NCBI GenBank assembly: GCA_003254885.1
Contig: QANT01005053.1
Span: 16,249-80,248, forward strand
DNA: 64,000 nucleotides
Direction of reading: 5' to 3'
DNA from: Purshia tridentata
Lineage: Eukaryota > Streptophyta > Magnoliopsida > Rosales > Rosaceae
Position numbers and translations under genes: made by a program. This document shows, one piece after another, positions 1 to 11,243 of this stretch. The stretch's first letter is position 1. The number at the start of each line of letters is the position of its first letter. The notes beneath the pieces were generated by a model that worked only from the letters and a program-made list of their open reading frames with translations, was not told the origin of the DNA and ran no database searches.

Positions 1-1474
1 ATAGGAAGTAAAGGACGTGCATGTGTACCAAGATTCAAGAACAGCAAACAGCTCCAGGAAAAGTAAAGATTTACGAAGAACGAGTAGCTAATTTAGATGG
101 GCACAGCTTCATGGATGGAACAAAATTAGAAACTCAGATAAAGTTCTTTACCTACTCATTTCCTAATTTAATTATCTCTCAGCGAGAGAGAGAGAGTGAG
201 CGGCAAAAGAATTAGAAAGAAAGCAAGCGAAGAAGAATTCAAGTTCAAAATGCGCAGAGAAAGAGAGAGGGAGAAAGAGGTTTCTAAAACTAAAAGATTC
301 TTGAAAGAGACTGGAAATCGAAGACTGGGGACCACTGCACGGGTGCAACAAAATAAATAAATAATCAGCCAATTACAATTTACAATTTTACATCAAACTA
401 CTCTACTAGACTGGACTACTCTACTACAAAGCTCCATTTGGCATCAAGCTTTGGGAAATTACACATGTTAACACTTGAAAATACAAATTTTTATCAAATA
501 TGAATAATTTATATTTCAATAAATACTAGTATAATTTAAAAATTGAACATATTTTGTTTCATATTCGACGCAATCAAACATGGAAATGGAATAAAAATTT
601 TTTTATTAATCAATGATGTATAATCCTCCACCTCTCATGCTTATCTTGTTAAAAATAAATGTGTAGGCTTTATAATTCTTTTAAGTTATTTAAAGATGTA
701 TTAATTATTCATGTACTACACCTAAAATCACTCAACATATCACATCATTAAAATTTTTTTTCTGATTATATCACAAGTCTAAAATGCTCAGTTTGACCAA
801 ATCTTCAAGATTTCCTTTCCTAAACAAACCACCTAAATAATATGATTTAATTTTTCTTCATAAATAGTAAAGACAATACTTAAAAAGAAAATGAAGTGAT
901 GTGTATAGAGCAACGGATTTATAAAAGACATAGTTCATAAATCAAGAAGAAACAAGTAAGATGGGACGCTGTGGCCCAGGCCCGAGACAAGTAATGGGCT
1001 TGGTGGGCCTTTACTGGATCCATAAACCTTAACAAACCAATCTGTCCCTATCAGTCCAGCTTGGAAAGTGGAATTGGTGAGTGGGCCTATAAATTTCAGA
1101 CTATATTTAGGTGGTCCGGAAACGTCAGCTCCCAACCAACCTCGGATTTTGTTTGTACATGTAAAATAAGAAAATAAAAGAAAAACATTGGGGAATAGGA
1201 GGCATCGATTTATCATTGTACATATATTACTGTTTTAGTCACTGTTTTGTTTAATGTGGTATTTTTTAAATTTTGGGTCTAGCTGCTGATGACACCATGG
1301 TGTATTAGCAAACAGAAGGTTGCTTGCTTAGTTTGTGGTGAATAATATTATAATTTTGTAGGTGAAGCATTTTTTTTTTGTCACAGTTTGGGTAATAATT
1401 CATTTGACATGCATTTAATTAAATTGCAAAAAAGGAGATAATGCATTTTATGAATTTCCATTGTTGTTAAGATA

Positions 1475-1700
1475 GCTTCCTCATACCTACATGTTTCAAT
1501 CAACCAATTGAAGGCCTATAGGTAATACAAATTTTAAATCCTTTTCATCTAACCAAAATATCTCTTGGGTTGCCTCAACTGTTTTTTTTTTTTGGGGTTT
1601 TGTTTTGGGTAACCTACGAATTAAATTGATATAAGTTGGGTTGTCACTGAATACAACATGGTTTCTGCATAATTATATCAAATTTGGGTTTGAAAAGTAA
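1475..1700 (+). repeat. dispersed direct repeat, copy A
   Basis: About 225 bp matches 4851-5088 in the same orientation. It begins at GCTTCCTCATACC, runs through TTTCAATCAACCAATTGAAG and ends near TTTGGGTTTG(A/T)AAAGTAA. The two copies differ by substitutions and small indels, so the duplication is old. It has no coding potential. It may be a fragment of a non-autonomous transposon, but no termini or target duplications were found. Confidence 0.75.
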
Positions 1701-4700
1701 AAGCTTTGCAGCAGCACTAGCAAGTCTAGCAGGATTCAATGCTAGGAGTAAGAGTCAAAGTGAGTGCGTTCTTAATGCAGGATTCAGAAGCAGCAGCAAC
1801 AAGTTTTGGGCCTTTTGGTCTGGTTACTAGAACCACCCATCTCATTGATTCAGACGTGCAACCTAAGCCACCCACCTCATGAACCAATTTTGGTTGAAAT
1901 ATCAACCCCACAAACTCAACCAATCACATTTCGCTGCATTCATCACTTGTTTCGCTTATTGTTTGTGATCTCTACTGTATTTCTAAAGCACTCTTGAACT
2001 CTTCTATTGCTGACTGAAATTCTTAAAAGGAAAAGAAAAGGGGTACATCCGTACATGGTAAGAAGTGTCTGCTTTTACAGTATACATGTATACAAACTCA
2101 GCATTCATGATTGTTGCTGCAAGTTATGGTGATGCCTACCCAAGTGTCTAAATGCAATTTGCAATTACCATATATTTTACGACTGCAGTAAGCCCATCAG
2201 ACATGTAGTCCTTTCCAACAACTCCACCCCCAATAAATAGGGTCATGCACCTGTTCCACTTAAGTTGAGAAAAATGCGGGAAACTTTCTTTTATATATTC
2301 TGTTTGATTTGTTTTCTTGTGGTTAATTAGTCCAGACAGCAACCAGAGTACTTGTGTACCAGGCAAACTTGCAAGTGGCACCATATAGACACATCATCAG
2401 GCATGGGAGGGATAGAGACATATCTATAGCCATCTCTGTCTATATATCCATGGTGCTTAATTTGTGAAGCTAATAAGTTTAAGGTAGGGACAATCTTGAA
2501 ATGTTGTTTTAAAGTGGGTTAAGGTAGTGGCAAATTGGCAATGGAATCAATTGCCTCTTCACAATCCTCAAGTGATCCATTAGCATATTTCAGAATCTGC
2601 AGGACCACTGCTATCCTCACCCCACATTTAATTGCAGTGGTTTTGTGCACACACACTATATGTTGCGTAGGATGCTCTATAGTCACAAATAGTGGGTACT
2701 GGGTTAGTTAGCCTGAATCTGACGCACAAAAAGTCACAAAGGCTGTGTTTGTTTCCACGGAAAATATTTTTCAAAAGCAAGGAAAGAGGCTTTTGGAGAA
2801 AGGCAAGAGATAAGCACTGTTTCTATCAGGGAAGGAAGTGGCATGTGGCAATATGCAGAGTAGTTCAAAAAACAGAAGCACTTAACATTTTGTGGAAAAT
2901 GTATTGGCTTATTGGTTATAGCACAGCATGTGATGGAAGTAGCTAGTAGTATATAGCAGAAGTGGCAGTTTCTGTCACTTTTGCGCCTATATATGTCTAT
3001 CCTTTTCTAATATATATATCTTTCACTCCTTTATTCTGTATTATTCTTCTTGATCCAATCTTACACATTATCTTTTGTCTGCCTACATTATATGGGAAAA
3101 GGTTATAATATGGTAACATTAACCTGATGCTCTTATTCATTTATGAGAAATTAGATGTTCTGCATTGATCGGTAGTGTTATAAAATATATAGTTTATTCT
3201 CATATCTTCTTGGAGAGAGAGCAGTCCCCACAAGTGGTATATAGCAGTCAAATCATATCAATTTAATATGCAAAAGTAATAAATAATTAGATTAAATTTC
3301 ACATATTATCTGCAAAGTGCCTCCTGGGTATCCTGCAATGGATCAGAACATGTGTTTCTAGGTATAGGGATCATCTAACTATGCCATTTCAACATTCTGC
3401 AAAGGAAAAATGGTAGAAGAAAAGAAAAAACTTGTGTGTGGGTGTGTGTGTATATATCCATATATCTTGTAATTTATACTTTCTTTATAGAAGAAGTAAT
3501 GGGATGCTGAAATATGGAGTACCCGATCTCCCCCTCCTAACTTTCCGGAAAGTAGCAAGAGATATGGCAATGAATCGATGTGCCTAATATGGCTGATCGA
3601 AAAGAGAATCTCTGATAAGGCCTCGGTGTTTTCTAATGAAAATGGAGGAAGATAAACTCATAAGAAAACTGCTCATAATAGTGACAACATGTGAGTCTGT
3701 GGCCATATATAATAAAGCAAATGTCACTTGATGAAATTCAGTAGAATTTAAATCCATTTATACAGTATATTCTGAGAGTGGACAACACAAAAATCTTGAA
3801 CAAACTTTAGTTTGTTTTATTGTCATTTAACACAGCTTGAACTGGGTTTGATATTTGTCAATCTCTTCCACTCTTCCTCTGTTTTTAACTTTTTATGTAA
3901 CCACATATTCTCTGACCTCCATGAACCATGAAGAAAGGACAGCGTTTGAACCATAAAGTCCTTCTCAAACTTTAGAGTTCAACATTTGCCAATGGACAGA
4001 CCTGCTCTTTGTTTCTATAAGTTGAGAAGGCAATATTAGCAGCATAATATTTGGGGCCAGAGGTGTTCCACCCCAAACATTGAAATGGGGTCACCCCACC
4101 ACCTACATATATTCTTTTTAAGGCTATTACTTTCTGATTCTATTGCAGTGGTCGTATATTCTTTTTGTTGGGCCCTATCTCCTTTGTTCTACATACCTGG
4201 CGAAAGCAAACCAAAGGTTCAATGTAAAGCACAAATACAATGCTCTCTTAACAAATGGCATTGCAATGATCCCAACAACCACATAACATAATCTTTAACT
4301 CAATGATATACAAATTGTGTGATGCAAATAACAGTGTTCCCACATTTTAATGGGGGGTCATGTTTCACATGTCTTGTTACTCAATTATAGCATAATGGGT
4401 TTGTGGAAACAGTATTTGAATGTCTGCAGAAAATCAGGGTTTGTAGCATAATTCAAGTATAATATATATTAGACCTCTAGTGTTCTAAGCATACCATTGG
4501 TCAATTCAGTACCTTATCTGTAGCCACCAGTTCTGATGCCCAACATGCATTATCATGCTCTCACTTTTCTTATAGAATTGGAAAGTCACTTATGGTGTCC
4601 TCAAAATGCCAGAAATCTTTCATTGAAGTCAATCAATAATGCTGATAAAGATACAAACTAAGTCAACGTAAATCCTGCATTTATCAAAGCAAAATGAATG

Positions 4701-4850
4701 AGAAGGAGAATGAGAATGATCATATTGGATTTAACAATGAAATAGTAAGTCACATCATTGTTGTCCTTTGAATCAAACATTAATTGTCAATGTCATATCA
4801 GTTGGTAAATTAAGTTAACAGTATACATATGAATAGTTGATAATCATACA

Positions 4851-5088
4851 GCTTCCTCATACCGACATGTTTCAATCAACCAATTGAAGAAGGCCTATAG
4901 TTAATACAAATCTGGAGTCCTTTTCAACCCAAAAGACCTCTTAGGCTGCATCAAGTCATTGTTTATTCAAACATTAGAAATTTGTCGGACTAGTAAACAT
5001 CGGAATTGTATTAATATAAGTTTGTTGTCACTAATCAACTTCAACACGGGTTCTGCATAATTATATCGAATTTGGGTTTGTAAAGTAA
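4851..5088 (+). repeat. dispersed direct repeat, copy B
   Basis: This is the second copy of the repeat at 1475-1700. The start (GCTTCCTCATACC) and the end (TGCATAATTATATC followed by AATTTGGGTTTG) are strongly conserved and the middle is more diverged. The 3.4-kb spacing and same orientation fit either a segmental duplication with later divergence or two insertions of one element. Confidence 0.75.
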
Positions 5089-6754
5089 GATACATCGATC
5101 AGGGGCACACAGTAAAAGAGGAAGAGAAGACCTACCACATGATCTATCGATTCTTTAACAAGCAGGGTTTCTAGCCTTTTAGCCTCTTGTAAGCAAACAC
5201 TAAAAACCAACAATTATTACTTTGGTGCCTGTTCCCAATAAGTGGTATCCACAATGGATTTATATATATCCAGATTGAAGGCAAAATTGAAGGGCAAAAC
5301 AATGAAAACAGAGTTGCTTCATAGAGGCATTTACCTTCAATAATTGTGTCACTTTAATGAATCATGGAAATATGGCATGATTGTTCATTGCACCGGCCCA
5401 AAGTTTTGGATTTAATATTCAATCATCAGGTTCATAAATTTCTTGAGCATGCATCATCAAGTTTAAGTGGGGGTTAAAATAATATATTTTAAATCCAAGC
5501 ATGCATGAGCAGTAAAGGAAAAAAAAATTAAGATAGTCCAGGTACTTGGGGTTAGGACACCAGAATTAGAGGGCAAAAGGCAGGCTGCAGAATGTAGTTG
5601 ACATAATTACATATCGAAAGGGAAAGAAAAATATATAAAATTATGGAAGGGTTTTATGGAAATTTCATGGAAGCCATGGTAAGGTTTTGCCCAGGAAGGT
5701 TATAACTTGAGCAGGTGTTTCTGATTTGAAGGTTTCAATATTAATTAATGACATTAATCTGTTGAAGTGGGATCATGGATTCGATTTGATTCCTAGCAAT
5801 GACAAAAGCCAGGGACATAATAATTCAAAAAATAGCAAACAAAAAACACATGAAGTTTCGAAAAATATATACAAGTTAATTATCAAATTCAGAGAAAATG
5901 TCAACTCTACAAATTTAGCACATTGATGATAAGTAGTGTTATTTATGAATTTTCTGGTCTTCACTGTCTATATACATATCACATTTATATTAAATTAGCT
6001 AACTTCCATGCATAAATATATTCCACAAATAACCACATTTCTCTCGAAAAATGTTTTTTAATGATCTTGCTTAATAAATTAGTATGATCATTGCTATTTC
6101 TTTATAATCTCTCTTCTGCATTAATTACTTTCTTTAATTTCCAAATATGAGTATGACTTTTTTCAGCGCCAAGACCAAACATAAACATGTGTTAAACATG
6201 GTTATAAATAGTTTAGGGAAGCCCTTTATATATTCATGGAGAATTATAGAAGCTAAAAATACATAAAGGCATAAACGTGTCGACGCACTGCGCAAGCATA
6301 AGTTCAGAACTTCAGTCTCTACGAGCAGGTAATTGGGCGGTCCAAATGTCAACGGCTTTATATATTTAATGGGCGTCACACACTTTAGATCCATAAATAA
6401 ATAAAATAAATGGAATTTAATAAAACATGTATCCCACTATAATCTCTAACATACTTACATAAGAATTAGATTATTTTTATTAACTCAAAGAACTCATCCA
6501 TTAGGATATAGTCTATATAGAGCAGCTCCCTTCTTAAAATTTATTTTTTAAAACTATTATTATATATAGCAATCATGCATCAGGGTATGATCAGCTTACA
6601 TCATAACATAATCCGAAGTAATAACACTAAAGACCATATTTTGACACCATATTATGTACCACCTATGTAATATGTAGTGTGAGACCCACTTATATTGGTG
6701 ACTCGATCCCTCTTCTATTAAAGAAGTGGTATTCAACGTTGTACTAAAATATAG

Positions 6755-7550
6755 TGTTGATGCAAAAAATTGGGTGCTCTTTGAATCAACGTAGATGGAG
6801 AAGGATAGTCTTAGTCTTGTATCTTTGACTTTGAATCTTTAATAATTCCTGTATGAGAAAGAGAACACCAATAGGGACTTACACCAGTGAGGTGTTAGCT
6901 AAGAACCCTCCGGTGTGTAAGTTAGAAACAATAATGAATCAAGCGATTAATCCCAAGAGCTAGGCTTCAAATTAATCCAGTTGATATTTGTTTTCTGTAT
7001 TTCTTGCTATATATTTTCTCCTTGCCTTTCTCTCTGTGTCCTTTTTTAAGGGGGAAGGAGGGTTATATTTATAGGCAAAGGTCTATAGTACCTGCATGGA
7101 GATTGGCGGTCACAGTGGGGCCACGTCAAATCATCAGTAGTGCTTATCTCACCTACCAGGAGACTTGGGCATTAAATGCAAGTATGGGGGGTAGGCGATA
7201 GGTATGGTGACTATCCTGTCATGCTCACTTCCCGTCAGATGGTAGGGAGACTTTGCGTGGTCGACACTTGATCGCATTCTCTTGGGAACTGTGAGGCCAA
7301 GGTCAGAGCCGACCTTAGTTAAAGTAGAGCCGAACCGCCTCCTTATCTGAACTGTTTTGAGAAGAGGATCTCGAGGTTTGTATGAGTCTAACGAGTTAGT
7401 TACTGAGTCTACCCGGTCTTCAAGTTCGGCTCGGTGTGTTGACGTGGCCTATAGTCAGTTCAGCTTGGATCTATGGTCAATGTGATGGACAGGGGACAGG
7501 TGTCAGCTATCCACTCGTGGGTGATATGGATGTCGATCCGAGCACCAACA
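6755..7550 (+). mobile_element. solo LTR of an LTR retrotransposon
   Basis: A 796-bp unit begins TGTTGATGC and ends GCACCAACA, so it has the 5'-TG...CA-3' ends and short inverted termini (TGTTG/CAACA) typical of LTRs. It is flanked by a perfect 5-bp target duplication, TATAG, at 6750-6754 and 7551-7555. No internal gag-pol, primer-binding site or second LTR follows, so the element has been reduced to a solo LTR, normally by recombination between its two LTRs. A TATA-like stretch (TTATATTTATAGGC, about 7063-7076) could be the old LTR promoter on the + strand. The Copia or Gypsy class cannot be told from the LTR alone. Confidence 0.85.
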
Positions 7551-7555
7551 TATAG

Positions 7556-9480
7556 TCTTCTTAACATTACTCAATTCAAAATTATTCGATCTTTTGTTAG
7601 TTGGATAGATTCGAAATAATTCTTAGTTGTGCTTGTTTATATTTGTTTTAATTCTAAATATGTATTATAAATCTGATCGTGCTGAATTCATATAGATGTG
7701 AAAAAAGATGTTATAAATTTACCACCGAATTAATATTATATATACAGCTAGAGTTAAATGTGAAGATAAACAAGCAGAGGAAAACCTAACACAGGATTCG
7801 GATTCGACATATACAGTCAATAATTTTGGAATAGCTCCAAGCAAATATTATATGAAATTTCTAGTGTTACCAAATTATTATTCCCCTGGTTTAAAAAAGA
7901 ACAACTCAACATTGACGTTCAAGTTTTTGATTCCTGAAAGCTCAACAAATTATTAATGTTGTCAAAAGGACATTTAAACCAATTCCTTTTCATAATTCAT
8001 TGGTTAGACTTATCCACTTCAATCATGCACGCGCCATTTAAAAATTAATTATTGGACTACAAAGGGCAAATAAAATATCAAGCACAGCCCTACAAAGATT
8101 CAACATGGTAGGGGTCATTTTGTCAACTTAATATTGGACACAACCCTATTATTATGGGAGTAGATATAGTTGAGGACTGTAGATATGCCTTACTTAGTTG
8201 TCTCACTTTGTCTTATGGGGATATAACACCACCCGTGATTACTGTCACAAACCCAAAACTTTGTTTCTTTAATTGTATATGCATGGATCATACATTCACA
8301 CTATATATGGCCAAGAGATCGATATATATCATGCATGTGATTATGTGTGTAATCTGCTGTTTGTTAATAATTAGTATGAGATATTCATATTCATTGGCTT
8401 ATAATTTGTGGCTTGTTAAATGGCTAGTTGCTTTATTTAGTGAGTGATCATCTAAATAATACAACTACTTCAATCACGGGATGTTCTTGATCGAGCTGAT
8501 CAACTTGTTATAAAAGCTCAAGAGCTACAGCTTTAACGAACCATAGATGACTGACAGTCAGCTCATATTCAGGGACTTTTTTACAATATTGTGTCTTTAA
8601 TTATTATCACTCACATTTAAAGTTATATTCAAATTTTTATAACATGTAATTATATGAGCATGAATCACTTTTTGAATGTATGGAAGTTTATGTTTTTGAC
8701 TGTTTCAAAAGACGCGAGTCATGTGACATATCTTCTTATAATAATCAGTCTTTTTAATGAAGAATTTTTGCATATAACGGTTACATACTATGATCAAAAT
8801 GTAAATTTCACAATATAATGAGATAAAAGTTGTATCATATCATCATATGTAATCATGAGTCCATGACATATACTAATTTTTCAATTTTTAAGATGAGGAA
8901 GAGACAAAGGTTGAAGTGGAGAGTTTGCTGCAGCCTTTGCAGGGTAAGCTGAGACGTTAAAATTGGCTGTGAAAAAGCCACAATTTTATGTTCCACGCAG
9001 GCAGAGGATAACAGCGATTCAAATTTGTCCTCAAATTTTGATTGATTGATTGTGAACTTGTGAGATGAGAAAGAGATCAATCTTTTTTGGGAAATTGTCA
9101 AACTAACACTCAGTTTTAGTCCGGTACTCAACTAGTGAATATTCAAAAATCAAAACGCTTCTTATTCTATTTTTATTTTTATTTTTGGAAAAAATAAGAC
9201 AAATTTCTTTAATTTGTTGTTTATAAATTATAATGTTCTTTTATCTAGTAAAATAAATATGAAAAAAAAAGAAGAAGTAAAATCAATCAACTGTTGAGCC
9301 CAATCCCAAAGAACAAAAAAATCAGTAGTATTACAAATTATGGTTTGATTTGTGTATTCACAACTTCACTCCACTGTGATATTTCTAGATTAAAGTGAGT
9401 TATATTTTTTTGGTTGGAAGAAACTTTCTATATGACATATGCAATTACTTATTATAATGCAAAGTAAGAATATATATATA
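7556..9480. other. gene-free intergenic DNA
   Basis: AT-rich sequence between the solo LTR and the fold-back element. I see no recognisable coding exon, RNA gene or large repeat. The 97-codon frame near 8154 has no family resemblance and is probably chance. Confidence 0.55.
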
Positions 9481-9890
9481 TATAGAGCAAGGTTCCATTG
9501 TAGGATTCCCACAAACTTTTAATTTGTGGGATCCCCTTTGTGGGGCCCATATGAGTTGTTTTGTATCGATCTGAACCGTTCATTTTTTTCATCTCCATTG
9601 ATAGATCATCCTTGTAAAAAATTAGCCAAATCGGAAAACATTTGCCTATTTAACTTTGATCAAACAAGTAGACGGTTTCATAAAAAATATTGGTTCGTCC
9701 ATTTGTTTGGTCAAAGTTAAATAAGCAAACGGTTTCCGATTTGACTAATTTTTTGCAAGGAAGATCTATTAATGGAGATGAAAAAAATGAAAGGTTCAGA
9801 TCAATACAAAACAACTCGTATGGGCCCCACAAGGGGAATCCCACAAACTAAAAGTTTGTGGGAATCCCACAATGGTGCCTTGCTCTATAT
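9481..9890. mobile_element. fold-back MITE, about 0.4 kb
   Basis: The two halves are reverse complements of each other along almost the whole length. The left end TATAGAGCAAGG...CCATTGTAGGATTCCCACAAAC pairs with the right end, which reads CCTTGCTCTATA on the + strand. The arms also share the GGGGCCCATA(C)GAG-type block and the GAAAACCG/ATTTGACTAATTTTT region, leaving a small centre near 9670-9695. No ORF encodes a transposase, so it is non-autonomous. It lies in a TA-rich site, which fits insertion into TA/ATAT but blurs the exact target duplication. The superfamily is not certain. Confidence 0.85.
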
Positions 9891-9892
9891 AT

Positions 9893-9960
9893 CCATTTGT
9901 TTGGTAAAATTTAAATAGAAGTTTGTGAGAATCCCACATTGGAGCCTTACTCTATATATA
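9893..9960 (+). mobile_element. deleted partial MITE copy
   Basis: Right after the fold-back element, this 68-bp stretch repeats its inner segment (CATTTGTTTGGT..AA.TTAAATA, compare 9699-9723) joined directly to its right terminus (AATCCCACATTGGAGCCTTACTCTATATAT, compare 9862-9890). It is an internally deleted second copy in the same orientation, made either by aberrant repair after transposition or by slippage. Confidence 0.7.
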
Positions 9961-10032
9961 TGTAAACAAAGAGGTAATTATCAGATTGCGCATGAGAATG
10001 ATTTTCTCCTGCGACCCACTGACTGATCTAGG

Positions 10033-10087
10033 TGGCCACCGCATACCAAGCAATGTTAATCTGGCCACCGCATACCAAGCAATGTTA
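10033..10087 (+). repeat. two-copy 29-bp tandem repeat
   Basis: A 26-bp core (TGGCCACCGCATACC followed by AAGCAATGTTA) occurs exactly at 10033-10058 and again at 10062-10087, giving a period of 29 bp. It is a short local duplication with no coding role seen. Confidence 0.9.
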
Positions 10088-10850
10088 GGCACTCATATAA
10101 CTTTGAAACCAAGAAAAATTAAGTTAATCTGGTCAAACAAGACTAATTATTTTGGGCTTATTACATCAGTAACTGTCTGATCTAGTAGAAAAACTCAATT
10201 TTTTTTATTGGAACCAGTCATAAATTCAAAATTTATAAATGACAATTTATTAGTAAAAAAATTAAATTAAATTCACTAATTTAATCTTATTATCACTTTC
10301 AAAAATACTTAATATTGTAAAAACTCGATGCAGTACGTACCGAGTTTATTAAAAAGTTATTAATCTAAACTCTCATACAAGTTAATTAGTGCAAATAACT
10401 GTCAATGTCATCATGACCCGAAAGATATTTTCTAGCTTAATTAGGCCTTAGCTAGGTAGAGAATATCTAAACTCATGCAAGTTAATTACCCGCAAATAAC
10501 TGTCATCACGAACTAATTAATTAATTCTTTGACCTAACACGTACGTGTTGAACGGAGAGTCCTACACTAATTAAACAAGCCAATGAGAGCGCACCACGTC
10601 AGAAGGTCCAAACCACAGTGGCTAAAATGCAGCAGGCCAGCCATGCAAGATAAGCTTGCAATTTTGCATCGTCAACCTTTATCAAATTAATAACCATCAT
10701 AATTCCGTAATACGTGAGCTTCCAGGATTTTGCATCCTCTTGCTGCACACCTCGTGCGCTATTTTGTTCACTTCTCCTCAATAAACTTCAAAAATCTCTG
10801 CAAACGTGGCCCTTTTATACACTAATACTTTATACCTGGGTCCCACAGCG

Positions 10851-10880
<30 letters not shown>
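10088..10880 (+). promoter_or_regulatory. distal promoter of the sulfate transporter
   Basis: AT-rich upstream DNA of the gene starting at 11244. It contains a perfect 14-bp palindrome, AACACGTACGTGTT (10536-10549), with two ACGT cores of the kind bound by bZIP/bHLH factors, and another ACGT core in CACCACGTCAG near 10588. An imperfect local duplication relates 10368-10405 to 10466-10505 (both read CAAGTTAATTA..GCAAATAACTGTCA). A CT microsatellite starts at about 10853. Binding by any factor is inferred only from motif shape. Confidence 0.4.
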
Positions 10881-10887
<7 letters not shown>

Positions 10888-10957
10888 TCACAGAAAATAA
10901 TGAAACATCACTCCTCTCTCCACTCATATAAATGGTCATAGCAACCACCCTTTCTCT

Positions 10958-10996
<39 letters not shown>

Positions 10997-11064
10997 GAAA
11001 ATAATGAAACATCACTCCTCTCTCCACTTATATAAATGGTCATAGCAACCACCCTTTCTCTCAG
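10881..11064 (+). promoter_or_regulatory. tandemly duplicated core promoter/leader with two TATA boxes
   Basis: A segment of about 78-80 bp occurs twice, at 10881-10960 and 10987-11064, separated by a CT repeat. Each copy runs from CTCCCTC(TC)ACAGAAAATAATG through a TATAAAT box to ACCCTTTCTCTCAG. The TATA boxes lie at 10927-10933 and 11031-11037. The copies are nearly identical, so the duplication is recent or maintained by unequal exchange across the CT tracts. The sulfate transporter ATG lies 207 bp after the second box, so either box could set the transcription start. Confidence 0.75.
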
Positions 11065-11243
11065 TCTCTTCCTCACCCTCAACTCCTCCTCCTCCTTCTA
11101 ACCCACTTCCCCCACCTTCTCCAAATTTAAAAGGCACAACTTCCCATAATTGCTCTTATTGGTTACCAAAAACCCGAAGAGAGTATAACTCGTTCTAGTG
11201 AGTTTGTGTGTCCTCTTCTGCTCGTAGCAGAGTCATCGGGATC

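Larger units (their letters stand above)
1..6749. other. gene-free intergenic DNA
   Basis: This AT-rich stretch shows no ORF resembling a known protein and no exon chain that I could join. It holds short purine-rich (GA) tracts near 180-290, a GGGCC/TGGGCC-rich patch near 970-1100, and a diverged direct repeat pair listed separately. The small open frames here have poor codon character and no family motifs. The first few hundred bases could belong to a gene cut off at the window edge, but I cannot show that. Confidence 0.6.

Noticed and set aside
9526-9844. Two similar 64-codon frames on opposite strands
   Set aside because: They are the two arms of the fold-back MITE read on each strand, so the likeness comes from the palindrome and not from genes.
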